From positions 1 through 31,659 of IMG/VR virus record IMGVR_UViG_3300037076_000157: DNA of 31,659 nucleotides; one strand, given 5' to 3'. A program made the position numbers and the translations under genes. Shown in pieces: positions 6,661 through 12,589 of the stretch (positions are counted from its first letter, which is position 1; every line of letters starts with the position of its first letter). The stretch is from a virus. The notes beneath the pieces are model-generated. The model searched no databases and had not been told where the DNA came from. It saw nothing but the letters and a program-made list of their open reading frames with translations.

Positions 6661-6813
6661 TTAAGAGGTTTTGTCTCTGTCGAAGGCATCACCCCAATCA
6701 TCCTCATCATCTTCTACGATACACTCAGGACATTCGATGAAAGCCATTACAACGGTTCCATCTGGCACTTCGGTAGAGACCGGCTTACCGCAGACATTGC
6801 ATTTCAGTGTCAT
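6661..6813 (-). CDS. Zinc-ribbon mini-protein (50 aa)
   Basis: 50 aa from ATG 6813 (MTLKCNVCGKPV) to TAA 6661. CNVC (5-8) and CPEC (28-31) form a classic two-knuckle zinc ribbon, followed by a very acidic tail (EDDEDDWGD). The ATG overlaps the preceding stop as ATGA. Function is unknown; possibly a protein-protein or nucleic-acid adaptor. Confidence 0.75.
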   Translation of the reverse strand: MTLKCNVCGKPVSTEVPDGTVVMAFIECPECIVEDDEDDWGDAFDRDKTS

Positions 6814-7160
6814 ATCAAGTCTTCGTGCGGCTCACGGCCTTGTGCGTGTTCATCACACAGAGTCTTGATCCATCCCCCTTGACGTGGTTTGCCAACAGCA
6901 CCACAAGTCTCGCACGTCCGGTATGATTCGCTTTCGGCGGCGGTAATAAGAGTTTCCATGTCTTCGGTAGTCTCGCCGGTGTAGAACCGCAGGCCACCAA
7001 ATTTTTCTTTGCACTGAAGTATAACGCCATTCCAACCTATCGGAAACAGTGCTTCAGTGAGGCGTTCAATGATGCCAGCCCAACCGGGTCCAACTTCTTC
7101 CTGGAGTTGTGCAAGGGTGGCTTCTCTGCCCCTAAAACCTAGACGTATGATGTCAGCCAT
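6810..7160 (-). CDS. Conserved phage hypothetical with Cys pairs (116 aa)
   Basis: 116 aa. The middle carries CKEKFGGLRFYTGE, then ESYRTCETCGAVGKPR and LCDEHAQGRE. This arrangement (K-E-K-F-G-x-L-R-F-Y, then a C-E-x-C-G zinc site and C-D-x-H) is a recurring phage family without known function. The TATAAT six bases upstream of the ATG implies its own leaderless start; the next gene is coupled by ATGA. Confidence 0.8.
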   Translation of the reverse strand: MADIIRLGFRGREATLAQLQEEVGPGWAGIIERLTEALFPIGWNGVILQCKEKFGGLRFYTGETTEDMETLITAAESESYRTCETCGAVGKPRQGGWIKTLCDEHAQGREPHEDLI

Positions 7161-7166
7161 AGAATC

Positions 7167-7175
7167 ATTATATCA
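7167..7175 (-). promoter_or_regulatory. Extended -10 promoter TGATATAAT, 6 nt from ATG 7160
   Basis: TATAAT (7172-7167) with TGA directly upstream; the TGA doubles as the stop codon of the preceding gene. Six bases separate the box from the ATG. Confidence 0.6.
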
Positions 7176-7463
7176 CATCGGGCGGAAGACCCAACCCCAA
7201 TACGCCTGTGCGCCTTTCATGCCGAAAACTGGGAAGCATTCGCCAACCTTCGGGTCTACGTAGACACCGTTGCTCTGCTTCAATTCGACTACTTCTAAGA
7301 CATAGTTGTAGTCTCGCTGTGTAGTTTTGTTTTCGACCACTTTACAGAGGATGATTTGGCCGTCTTCATCGTACAAAATTTGATCGCCTGATTTGAGGGT
7401 GTTCATTTGATCGGGCGAGAGGCAAGGCTTCCAATCGGAGTTGTATACAGAACGAAGGCTCAT
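7173..7463 (-). CDS. Hypothetical protein (96 aa)
   Basis: 96 aa, starting MSLRSVYNSDWKPCL and ending YWGWVFRPM. Predicted mainly beta (GDQILYDEDGQIILCKVV, YNYVLEVVEL), so a small beta-barrel or SH3-like domain is possible. A TAAACT -10 lies six bases upstream. Family not recognised. Confidence 0.65.
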   Translation of the reverse strand: MSLRSVYNSDWKPCLSPDQMNTLKSGDQILYDEDGQIILCKVVENKTTQRDYNYVLEVVELKQSNGVYVDPKVGECFPVFGMKGAQAYWGWVFRPM

Positions 7464-7469
7464 GCTATG

Positions 7470-7499
7470 AGTTTAGCACGTGTTGTTGCGGGATGCTAA
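7470..7499 (-). promoter_or_regulatory. Sigma70-like promoter, 6 nt from ATG 7463
   Basis: TTAGCA (7499-7494), 18-bp spacer, TGC then TAAACT (7475-7470), then six bases to the ATG. Each hexamer matches four of six consensus positions. Confidence 0.42.
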
Positions 7500-7684
7500 T
7501 TGATGTAATCGGATGACGCAGAGGCAGAGAGCGCTTTGGTCGCCGGGTGCTCTTCTACGTCGGATCGAAGCATATCAAATTGTGACCTGATCCACGCCAA
7601 TGTGTTCTCTAATCCGGTTACGACTTCCTGCCCGACTTTGGTTTCGTCAGCCATCGAGCGATCAATGTTTTGTACCATTTGCAA
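7496..7684 (-). CDS. Hypothetical protein (62 aa)
   Basis: 62 aa of predicted helix (VGQEVVTGLENTLAWIRSQFDML). TTG 7684 lies 5 nt after GGGGAG and ATG 7678 lies 11 nt after it; either could serve. A TATAAT at 7704-7699 gives a short leader carrying that site. It is divergent from the gene at 7754. No family is recognised. Confidence 0.6.
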   Translation of the reverse strand: MQMVQNIDRSMADETKVGQEVVTGLENTLAWIRSQFDMLRSDVEEHPATKALSASASSDYIN

Positions 7685-7698
7685 GAAAACTCCCCTTC

Positions 7699-7704
7699 AT
7701 TATA
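7699..7704 (-). promoter_or_regulatory. -10 element TATAAT for the 7684 gene
   Basis: Perfect TATAAT on the minus strand, 14 nt before the TTG start and followed by AAGGGGAG, so this unit has an ordinary short leader. It forms a divergent pair with the plus-strand promoter at 7721-7748. Confidence 0.5.
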
Positions 7705-7720
7705 TAGCCATGTTGACGCT

Positions 7721-7748
7721 TTGAAACCACAACTTGATGTGATACAAT
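7721..7748 (+). promoter_or_regulatory. Promoter TTGAAA-16-TACAAT, 5 nt from ATG 7754
   Basis: TTGAAA (7721-7726), 16-bp spacer, TGA-extended TACAAT (7743-7748), then five bases (GAGAT) to the ATG. Another leaderless arrangement. Confidence 0.6.
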
Positions 7749-7753
7749 GAGAT

Positions 7754-8056
7754 ATGCTTAAACCTCTGTCCAGCAAAATCCTCAAATACGTCCACGGAAC
7801 GGTAATGGATTGGTTCGGCGTCGATTTGGCCGATGACCAGATCCAAGAAATTGGACGCACTGATCGTGATCTTTGGCACGACCTGGAGGATGACAATTTC
7901 GATACCGTTGCCCGTGAAAATTTTGCGGATGCGATGGCACGATTCGTACTTGGCTCCGGGCAGCGATGGCCTCGATACAGCGGAATAACACCAGCAGAAA
8001 AATTTCGTGAAGAATTCGAGCGGGCGGCACGCAGTAAAGGAATCAAGGTTCTATGA
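7754..8056 (+). CDS. Hypothetical protein (100 aa)
   Basis: 100 aa, helical and acidic (DLADDQIQEIGRTDRDLWHDLEDDNFD), with a C-terminal basic end. The sequence ARENFADAMARFVLG...WPRYSG is reminiscent of small conserved phage proteins, but I cannot name a family. It is coupled to the next gene by overlap at ATGATG and driven by the leaderless-type promoter just upstream. Confidence 0.7.
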   Translation: MLKPLSSKILKYVHGTVMDWFGVDLADDQIQEIGRTDRDLWHDLEDDNFDTVARENFADAMARFVLGSGQRWPRYSGITPAEKFREEFERAARSKGIKVL

Positions 8057-8283
8057 TGCACAGATGCCCAAGATGCGGATACGAACCGTTACCTACACCT
8101 ACAAGCGAACCTGTTGTTGATAACACATATGGCAAATGGCGTGTGATGGTTTGGACTGAAGAGTGCCACGAACATCGGTGGGTTAGTGAGTATGATACAG
8201 AAGAAGACGCTAACATCATTGCTAGTTTGCTTAATGAGCGACTACGTATGCGTGGGATTGAAAAAGAGGATGATACGGATTAG
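8053..8283 (+). CDS. Zinc-ribbon-like protein (76 aa)
   Basis: 76 aa starting MMHRCPRCGYEPLP; one CPRC knuckle near the N-terminus, and C-x-E-H in EECHEHRWVSEY could complete a site. The rest resembles a small two-strand/helix unit (YDTEEDANIIASLLNERL). It overlaps the previous gene by four bases. The second ATG (8056) is an equally good start. Confidence 0.65.
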   Translation: MMHRCPRCGYEPLPTPTSEPVVDNTYGKWRVMVWTEECHEHRWVSEYDTEEDANIIASLLNERLRMRGIEKEDDTD

Positions 8284-8285
8284 GT

Positions 8286-8360
8286 TGGTAGCCCCCGAAA
8301 GGAGTTGAACCTTTGTCTCTACCGTGTCGTGGTGGTGTTCTACCGTTGAACTACGAGGCT
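8286..8360 (-). tRNA. tRNA-Val-like gene (anticodon GAC), atypical
   Basis: On the minus strand the 75-nt segment has a D-arm GTTC-AACGGTA-GAAC, a T-arm AAAGG-TTCAACT-CCTTT and an encoded CCA. The anticodon arm reads CCACC-ACGACAC-GGTAG; with standard numbering the anticodon is GAC (Val), and the arm closely resembles bacterial tRNA-Val(GAC). Oddities: position 33 is C rather than the near-universal U, pair 28-42 is a C/A mismatch, and the acceptor stem contains a G/G apposition or a bulged G. It may be degenerate, or a deliberately altered phage tRNA. Confidence 0.68.
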
Positions 8361-8403
8361 ATGTGTTGAGATTATCACGGTTGTGCCATGAAATCAACTT
8401 CGA

Positions 8404-8410
8404 TATTTAG
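8404..8410 (-). promoter_or_regulatory. Late-type box CTAAATA upstream of the tRNA
   Basis: CTAAATA on the minus strand, 43 nt upstream of the tRNA 5' end. It may drive the tRNA late in infection; the plus-strand early promoter at 8423 is back-to-back with it. Confidence 0.4.
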
Positions 8411-8422
8411 GTGCGACCGGGT

Positions 8423-8451
8423 TTGACAATGCTTTTTGTTTTTGCGATACT
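8423..8451 (+). promoter_or_regulatory. Strong sigma70 promoter TTGACA-17-GATACT
   Basis: Perfect TTGACA (8423-8428), 17-bp spacer, TGC-extended GATACT (8446-8451). Transcription would start near 8458, giving a leader of about 33 nt with AAAGGA before the ATG at 8491. A conventional, led early promoter. Confidence 0.75.
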
Positions 8452-8490
8452 GGTTTTAGGGAAAGCACAGCAGCTTACTCAAAGGAATTT

Positions 8491-9096
8491 ATGACATCAA
8501 ATCTGATGGCTCTCAGTCTTCAAGAGGCAATTGCAAGTGCCTTGGACGAAGCGAAAAAAACCCCCATTGCCATAGGCGAGTCCGTAGGACATACGAACTT
8601 CGCTCAATACGGCGCAAAGAGCGGCAAGCTCGTGGCCTATGAAGGTGATGAAGCGGTCGTAGAACACTCTTCGGGCGAACAAATCCGCTGGAAGACAGAA
8701 GGCATGGTGGACATCAAGCGTGTAACCACTTTGGCCGCAAAATTCGCAGAGCGCTTGGACACGCTTGGGCGGCTGGTTGAAGTGATGGGGATGCTTGGCA
8801 TCTCTCCGCAGGAAAGTCTGCAAACGCTGTTGGGCGGCGGCGATGAAGGCCCGACTCCTGGCTGTGATTGTCCGCATTGCAGTCAGTTCACGCCGGAAGA
8901 GCATGAAGCGGCCCGGTTGAAACTGGCAGCACAGGCTGAAGAAGAAGTTGCTGAAGCCGTAGCAGCACGCCCGCCTGAACCCGGCGAAGAAACGCCAGAA
9001 GCCGCACCAGAAGCAAATGTAGCCAGTGCAACTGCAAGCGGATTTCCATTCGATGCATTTTTGAACAGCATGAATGGAAACGGCAACAATCAGTAA
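8491..9096 (+). CDS. Hypothetical acidic protein with SH3-like segment (201 aa)
   Basis: 201 aa. Residues about 34-66 (GAKSGKLVAYEGDEAVVEH then SGEQIRWKTEGMVDI) look like a small beta-barrel. A Leu-rich helical region follows (LAAKFAERLDTLGRLVEVM), then a CDCPHC cluster at about 131-136, then a long low-complexity Ala/Glu/Pro tail ending NGNGNNQ. It is behind the best sigma70 promoter in the window and has a good ribosome site, suggesting abundant early expression. The family is unknown. Confidence 0.8.
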   Translation: MTSNLMALSLQEAIASALDEAKKTPIAIGESVGHTNFAQYGAKSGKLVAYEGDEAVVEHSSGEQIRWKTEGMVDIKRVTTLAAKFAERLDTLGRLVEVMGMLGISPQESLQTLLGGGDEGPTPGCDCPHCSQFTPEEHEAARLKLAAQAEEEVAEAVAARPPEPGEETPEAAPEANVASATASGFPFDAFLNSMNGNGNNQ

Positions 9097-9212
9097 GTAT
9101 CGTCATCCCACTCGGGAAGCTCAACGGTCTGACCTTTGAGTGAGTGGTAACAATCAGGTAGGAATTGAATCTTGCCGTCCGTCACAAAGGAATGACACTG
9201 ACGTTCCGGCAT
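9090..9212 (-). CDS. DUF6527-type mini-protein (40 aa)
   Basis: 40 aa from ATG 9212. It carries CHSFVTDGKIQFLPDC followed by SLKGQTVELPEW, the conserved C-terminal signature of the DUF6527 family (usual form C-H-S-F-x-x-D-G-x-I-x-F-L-x-D ... L-x-G-Q-T-V-x-L-P). Full-length members are about 100 aa or more, so this is only the C-terminal module. It overlaps the end of the methyltransferase fragment in another frame and overlaps the 201-aa gene tail by 7 nt. Activity cannot be inferred. Confidence 0.75.
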   Translation of the reverse strand: MPERQCHSFVTDGKIQFLPDCYHSLKGQTVELPEWDDDTY

Positions 9213-9451
9213 ACTACATCGTGCCCTTTCGAGCGCAGATGTTCGGCATGAATAGCTTTGTGACCGGCACCAAAATCGAGAATCTTACGCTTTCCCTTTT
9301 CGTCTGGGTGGTGCGTGTTCTCATGGTGCTCGACATAGCGTGGCACGATTGCCTTGCCACTAACAGCCCCGGCAGCACGGGATGTCTTATTGGCTGTCTT
9401 TACTTCGTCGTCAGTGAAATTTTCATTGAGCCATTGGCTAAAGCTAATCAT
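9182..9451 (-). pseudogene. Truncated SAM-dependent methyltransferase (N-terminal fragment)
   Basis: 89 aa from ATG 9451. The sequence KILDFGAGHKAIHAEHLRSK followed by GHDV is motif I of a class I SAM-binding domain, but the frame ends ten residues later (VCRNVSVIPL) without motifs II-IV. A complete enzyme needs well over 100 further residues. The lost part is replaced by the DUF6527 module in a different frame. It still has a late-type ATAAATA box 6 nt before ATG 9451, so it may be expressed. The GTG at 9457 is a less likely start. Confidence 0.6.
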
Positions 9452-10088
9452 GCTCACTATTTATGTCGTGTCCAGCTTCGATCATCTTCCAAAGGCTGTC
9501 AAATGCTTCAGTTACATTTGGCACTGGCGGCGCATCTTGGATATGTTCAAAGGCTTCAACAACATTGGAAGTCTCGACGTGAGTAAGTGCTTCGACCACA
9601 TGAGCGGCGTCGTGGTGCTTCATCAAGATCTGGAGTTGCCGAATTGTTTCATCGACAGTCTTGTGATGGATTGCAATGCCACCAGCACGGACCCAATCTT
9701 CGCAATTCTGCTTCTTGTCGTCAATCAAGACGGCCCCAGGCTTGGCGTACTTCCACTTATCCTGTGGGTAGTTACAGATGATGACACGTGGGCCTTTCGG
9801 AATGTCAAAATACTGGTGAACCCACAGTTCTTTGTCTTCCCGGCTGGTCTTCAAATAGTTTGAGGCGGCGCTGAGAAACTTTGGATGATATTGCTTCACA
9901 AAGTTCCACAGCTTCATCGCATTCGGCAGCAATGGCAAGTCACGGTAGAAGTGTGGGAAGTTACGAAAACGGTTGAATTTGTTCTTGCCCTTCTCAGACG
10001 GATCTCCACCAGTCAGGCGCTTGTATTCGCCTTCGTAGTCGGCAAATACGCCGTCAAGATCGAGATAAAGATCGTCTAAGATGTGCAT
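9444..10088 (-). CDS. HAD-superfamily 5'-nucleotidase-like phosphatase, second copy
   Basis: 214 aa starting MHILDDLYLDLDGVFADYEG. The DxDGV nucleophile motif, FLSAA (about 73-77; motif II) and GAVLIDDKKQNCEDW (motif IV) define a HAD phosphatase like the one at 1381. Unlike that copy, it has a tail of about 55 residues with three short V-x-E-A-(L/F) repeats (VVEALTHV, VVEAFEHI, VTEAFDSL), which may mediate assembly. CTAAATA lies 6 nt before the ATG, so it is predicted to be a late, leaderless gene, whereas the 1381 copy has an early-type promoter. Confidence 0.8.
   Translation of the reverse strand: MHILDDLYLDLDGVFADYEGEYKRLTGGDPSEKGKNKFNRFRNFPHFYRDLPLLPNAMKLWNFVKQYHPKFLSAASNYLKTSREDKELWVHQYFDIPKGPRVIICNYPQDKWKYAKPGAVLIDDKKQNCEDWVRAGGIAIHHKTVDETIRQLQILMKHHDAAHVVEALTHVETSNVVEAFEHIQDAPPVPNVTEAFDSLWKMIEAGHDINSEHD
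9458..9464 (-). promoter_or_regulatory. Late-type box ATAAATA, 6 nt from ATG 9451
   Basis: ATAAATA on the minus strand inside the C-terminal coding end of the HAD gene, six bases (GTGAGC) before ATG 9451. Confidence 0.5.
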
Positions 10089-10090
10089 GG

Positions 10091-10177
10091 TCAGTATTTA
10101 GGATCGTGCTTGATCCGTTTGTCTTTCTTCGGCTTCTTCGGTAGTTTCGGTTTGATGGGCTTGATCTCTTTGCTCAT
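10091..10177 (-). CDS. Lys/Pro-rich peptide (28 aa)
   Basis: 28 aa from ATG 10177 (MSKEIKPIKPKLPKKPKKDK...KY) to TGA 10091. About 40 percent of residues are Lys and 18 percent Pro. Its last codons overlap the late box of the HAD gene. It is preceded by TAAAATAGGGC, which could act as a -10 or a ribosome site. Such short basic ORFs occur in phages, but function is unknown. Confidence 0.5.
   Translation of the reverse strand: MSKEIKPIKPKLPKKPKKDKRIKHDPKY
10095..10101 (-). promoter_or_regulatory. Late-type box CTAAATA, 6 nt from ATG 10088
   Basis: CTAAATA on the minus strand followed by CTGACC and the ATG of the second HAD gene: the same 6-nt spacing as at 5524 and 9451. Confidence 0.6.
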
Positions 10178-10180
10178 GCC

Positions 10181-10393
10181 CTATTTTACCATACCGACAG
10201 CCCAACCCTCTGGCGATGTCTTGCCGGTGGCGAGAAAGTAGTACGGATCGAAGTCAAGATCTTGGATACCACGACGCAGCCACTTGTCGGGATTTTCTGT
10301 GGGCGCATCGTGGTTTTGAATTGAACGGTCTCTGGATGTTGTGGAGAATTCCAGCCCGGTTTTGAGCACCCGAAATACAAGGTCCATTCTCAT
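10181..10393 (-). CDS. Hypothetical protein (70 aa)
   Basis: 70 aa starting MRMDLVFRVLKTGLEF and ending EGWAVGMVK. The start at 10393 gives an ATGA overlap with the previous stop; a longer in-frame GTG-type extension would overlap coding sequence and is not needed. Contains PDKWLRRGIQDLDFDPYYFLATGK. Family unknown. Part of the coupled operon running from 11436 down to 10091. Confidence 0.6.
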   Translation of the reverse strand: MRMDLVFRVLKTGLEFSTTSRDRSIQNHDAPTENPDKWLRRGIQDLDFDPYYFLATGKTSPEGWAVGMVK

Positions 10394-10653
10394 TTGAACA
10401 TCATCTCCACACAGCCGGGTCTGCCGCAATCGTAAGCGCCACGGTAATGCAAACAGCCGGTGTTTTCGTCGGCGTCACCGGGTGCCCATTTGATACGGCC
10501 ATCGGAGTCATACGACGTTCTGACAGTCTCGCCGCATTCATCGAACGGGCAGACGGCGATGAATTGTCCTTCAACGCCGCCATTTGCAATTACGCTTTTC
10601 ATAGGTGATCCAATTCCAACCAGATGACGATTCAGTGTTGCGGCGGCGTTCAC
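10390..10653 (-). CDS. Hypothetical protein with Cys pairs (87 aa)
   Basis: 87 aa if it starts at GTG 10653, which overlaps the upstream stop as GTGA; ATG 10602 (MKSVIANGG) is the alternative, giving 70 aa. CPFDEC (about 35-40) and CGRPGC (about 75-80) provide four Cys for a zinc site, with GCLHYRG between. Likely a small zinc-binding protein; family unknown. Confidence 0.62.
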   Translation of the reverse strand: MNAAATLNRHLVGIGSPMKSVIANGGVEGQFIAVCPFDECGETVRTSYDSDGRIKWAPGDADENTGCLHYRGAYDCGRPGCVEMMFK

Positions 10654-10853
10654 GGCAGTGTGACTTCCTCTCCGTCGTTGACCTCTTGAGCATCCACGTA
10701 GCGTTGGAGAACAACCAATGCTTCGTGATAGTGCTCTGTGATTGATTCGGCGGTCTCCTGGCTTATGTTGGTCCAGTCAACCAAATGGCGCTCGTGCTCG
10801 AAGACGAGTGAGCGGAGTGTATCAATGGCTTCGTCGGGTGTGAGTTCGGGCAT
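10650..10853 (-). CDS. Hypothetical protein (67 aa)
   Basis: 67 aa, acidic and helical (PDEAIDTLRSLVFEHERH, ITEHYHEALVVLQRYV). Its start overlaps the upstream stop as TAATG and its stop is coupled to the next gene as GTGA. No family recognised; position in the tightly coupled early operon is the main support. Confidence 0.65.
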   Translation of the reverse strand: MPELTPDEAIDTLRSLVFEHERHLVDWTNISQETAESITEHYHEALVVLQRYVDAQEVNDGEEVTLP

Positions 10854-11119
10854 TAGATTCGTCCTTTCTTGGCGGCATCCAATAGCGCAGCCAATTCGGT
10901 ACTGGAGAGTTTTGATACGGCGATGCGAACCTTTTCGTCCACTTGAGATTGACGAAATTCTTCTACCGTATCGAAGAGCGAGACCGGCTCGATGTTGTAT
11001 CGTGAGTCGCCGTTTTTCAATTTCTCGGCAGCGGCTCTGTTTGTGAAGTTGGCGAGGAACTGATAACCTCCACGCCCGTCTTCGGAATTGTCAACTTTCA
11101 CTTGATGGATGATTGTCAT
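10853..11119 (-). CDS. Hypothetical protein (88 aa)
   Basis: 88 aa, MTIIHQVKVDNSEDGRGG at the start and KLSSTELAALLDAAKKG at the end. Mixed beta then helix. Coupled at both ends (TAATG with both neighbours). Second gene of the early operon behind DUF2958. Family unknown. Confidence 0.65.
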   Translation of the reverse strand: MTIIHQVKVDNSEDGRGGYQFLANFTNRAAAEKLKNGDSRYNIEPVSLFDTVEEFRQSQVDEKVRIAVSKLSSTELAALLDAAKKGRI

Positions 11120-11436
11120 TACTCGTCTCCGTGGAATTTTTTGATGTCGGCCAGCGGCGTGGGCTTGAAGTACATGTCACGCTCGATCTTGAGGTTGAAC
11201 CGGCCACGCACGCTCTGAAGCTCCGACAGGGTGAAGTAGCCAAGCTCTTTTTCCTGCCCTACGACGTAGCCAAAAAACAGCCAGTCGCCGTCTTCCTGCT
11301 TCTCGCCTTCGGTGACGTACCAAGTCCAATTCGACCACGGCGTGAAGAACTTCGCCTGGACGGTCGGATTGGAATTTTTCTCCTGCGAGTACAGGGCGGG
11401 AATCCTTGCTTCGACTTCTTTTGTCATCATCTTCAT
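11119..11436 (-). CDS. DUF2958 protein
   Basis: 105 aa. FFTPWSNWTWYVTEGE, then WLFFGYVVGQEKELGYFTLSEL, then GRFNLKIERDMYFKP follow the DUF2958 pattern (F-x-P-x-x-x-x-T-W-x-x-x-E, ELGY-x-x-L-x-E-L, I-E-R-D-x-x-F). The family is common on plasmids and phages and has no assigned activity. It heads a coupled early operon and has a TTGACA-17-TAGGAT promoter only six bases before its ATG. Confidence 0.85.
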   Translation of the reverse strand: MKMMTKEVEARIPALYSQEKNSNPTVQAKFFTPWSNWTWYVTEGEKQEDGDWLFFGYVVGQEKELGYFTLSELQSVRGRFNLKIERDMYFKPTPLADIKKFHGDE

Positions 11437-11442
11437 AACTAC

Positions 11443-11481
11443 ATCCTACCAAATCCAGGCTCGAATGTCAATAGATGTATC
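11443..11481 (-). promoter_or_regulatory. Early promoter with conserved upstream box, 6 nt from ATG 11436
   Basis: Minus strand: box GATACATCTA, TTGACA (11471-11466), 17-bp spacer, TAGGAT (11448-11443), six bases, ATG. One of five copies in this window sharing the box joined to the -35. Confidence 0.72.
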
Positions 11482-11645
11482 TACTTTTTTTCAGCGACCG
11501 GCGACCATTCTTCTTCGTTCGGTTCGGCACCGGCATCGGAGTTGGCACGGCAAGAATCGCAGACAATGAGGCCGCAATAACGACCGCTCTTTAGTTCACT
11601 AACTGGTTTGCTTTCTTCACAAACTTCACAGTTCAAGGTTTTCAT
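11481..11645 (-). CDS. Zinc-knuckle mini-protein (54 aa)
   Basis: 54 aa from ATG 11645 (MKTLNCEVCEES) to TAG 11481. C6/C9 and C24, C29 and C32 (YCGLIVCDSC) give a treble-clef-like zinc pattern, followed by an acidic tail. Two A/G-rich sites (AGAGG, AAAGG) precede the ATG, so this early unit has a true leader of about 14 nt. Its end overlaps the next promoter. Family unknown. Confidence 0.7.
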   Translation of the reverse strand: MKTLNCEVCEESKPVSELKSGRYCGLIVCDSCRANSDAGAEPNEEEWSPVAEKK

Positions 11646-11665
11646 ACCTTTTTACCTCTAGCCTA

Positions 11666-11705
11666 AGAATAGCACGCCAGTCAACAAAATGTCAATAGGT
11701 ACATC
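11666..11705 (-). promoter_or_regulatory. Early promoter with GATGTACCTA box upstream of 11645
   Basis: Minus strand: GATGTACCTA, TTGACA (11695-11690), 18-bp spacer, TATTCT (11671-11666), then 20 nt to ATG 11645 with a ribosome site in between. Confidence 0.68.
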
Positions 11706-11709
11706 AAGA

Positions 11710-12276
11710 TTATTCAGCAGTGGCTTCGATCAGGTTTTTGCGTGCTCTAGCCTCATAGAGCGTTCGGAAGCGTAGGGTGTAGTAAATGACCGGACGGCCT
11801 AGAAAACCCCGCAGAATGCCTCTACGGGCCGGGAAAAAGGTTTCTGACGGCACGTCTGGATACTCTTCCTTCACCCATCCCGTGCGTTCGGCAAAATTGT
11901 GTGCGGCCAGCGGACCCAGATCAATGTCGCACATGAACATTTCATCGTTTGTTTGAGGTAGGTACGATAGTTCTTGGCTGTGCTTCGTCACCAGAATTAG
12001 CCGGTGTACGATCCGGGCGAAAGTCTCTGGGTAGCCCAAAGAAAGAGCGGCTTCGTAGCCTTTGGTGGCAGAACGCTCTTCATCGTCTTTGTGATCCTGG
12101 TAGTAGTCGTGAAACCAAATTGCCAGCCGTAGCGCTTCTTCATTTTCGACCAGATCAATATTCTTGTTCATTTCATCGAACAGTTCGGTGATGTGGTTGA
12201 GATTGTGGTAGCGGCGTCCTGGCGCATTGTATGTGTAATACAAATCAATCGACATGTTCGTCCATGCGTGCTTCAT
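11710..12276 (-). CDS. HD-domain metal-dependent phosphohydrolase (COG4339-like)
   Basis: 188 aa. RRYHNLNHITELFDEM (first His), then AIWFHDYYQD (the HD pair), and later FMCDIDLGPLA (final Asp) match the predicted HD phosphohydrolases of the COG4339 type. The family probably hydrolyses a nucleotide or other phosphoester, with substrate unknown. It overlaps the preceding stop as ATGA, so it shares a message with the 93-aa gene. A nucleotide-pool role is an inference. Confidence 0.82.
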   Translation of the reverse strand: MKHAWTNMSIDLYYTYNAPGRRYHNLNHITELFDEMNKNIDLVENEEALRLAIWFHDYYQDHKDDEERSATKGYEAALSLGYPETFARIVHRLILVTKHSQELSYLPQTNDEMFMCDIDLGPLAAHNFAERTGWVKEEYPDVPSETFFPARRGILRGFLGRPVIYYTLRFRTLYEARARKNLIEATAE

Positions 12277-12554
12277 AGATCGGTTCCTGCTTCTTCTAAC
12301 ATTTTAGCACGCCGTGTTTCGTAGATCATGGCATCCGCATTATCGCAGAAAAAACAGTCGCCAGATTTGCAATTGCGTTCGTGAATGAATGCGGGAGAGC
12401 GGAGGGCGTGCTCGTAATCTACAAAGTCAATGATAGGCTTGTATGGAAGAGGAATAATCCTAGTGTCTGGTGGAGCCTTCGCAAGCAGAACTTTGATGTC
12501 GTACTCTAATGCGAGTTTCCGCAGTTCTTTTGCGGTGTCGTCTAGTGTTGGCAC
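12273..12554 (-). CDS. Hypothetical protein with Cys cluster, GTG start (93 aa)
   Basis: 93 aa; CKSGDCFFC (about residues 62-70) is a compact three-Cys motif. The N-terminal half is helical (TAKELRKLALEYDIKVLLA). It starts at GTG 12554 six bases after a TATACT box, so a leaderless GTG-initiated message is predicted. The gene is coupled to the HD hydrolase. Family unknown. Confidence 0.65.
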   Translation of the reverse strand: MPTLDDTAKELRKLALEYDIKVLLAKAPPDTRIIPLPYKPIIDFVDYEHALRSPAFIHERNCKSGDCFFCDNADAMIYETRRAKMLEEAGTDL

Positions 12555-12560
12555 GATACC

Positions 12561-12589
12561 AGTATACTACTTCACGTCGTCGGCGTCAC
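12561..12589 (-). promoter_or_regulatory. Promoter GTGACG-17-TATACT, 6 nt from GTG 12554
   Basis: Minus strand: GTGACG (12589-12584), 17-bp spacer, TATACT (12566-12561), six bases, GTG start. The -35 lies within the end of the upstream gene. Confidence 0.5.

Noticed and set aside
9104-9185. Possible second tRNA (TGGTAAC then GGAATTGAATC on the plus strand)
   Set aside because: A T-arm-like string exists, but no matching acceptor or anticodon stem; the region is explained by the DUF6527 mini-gene.
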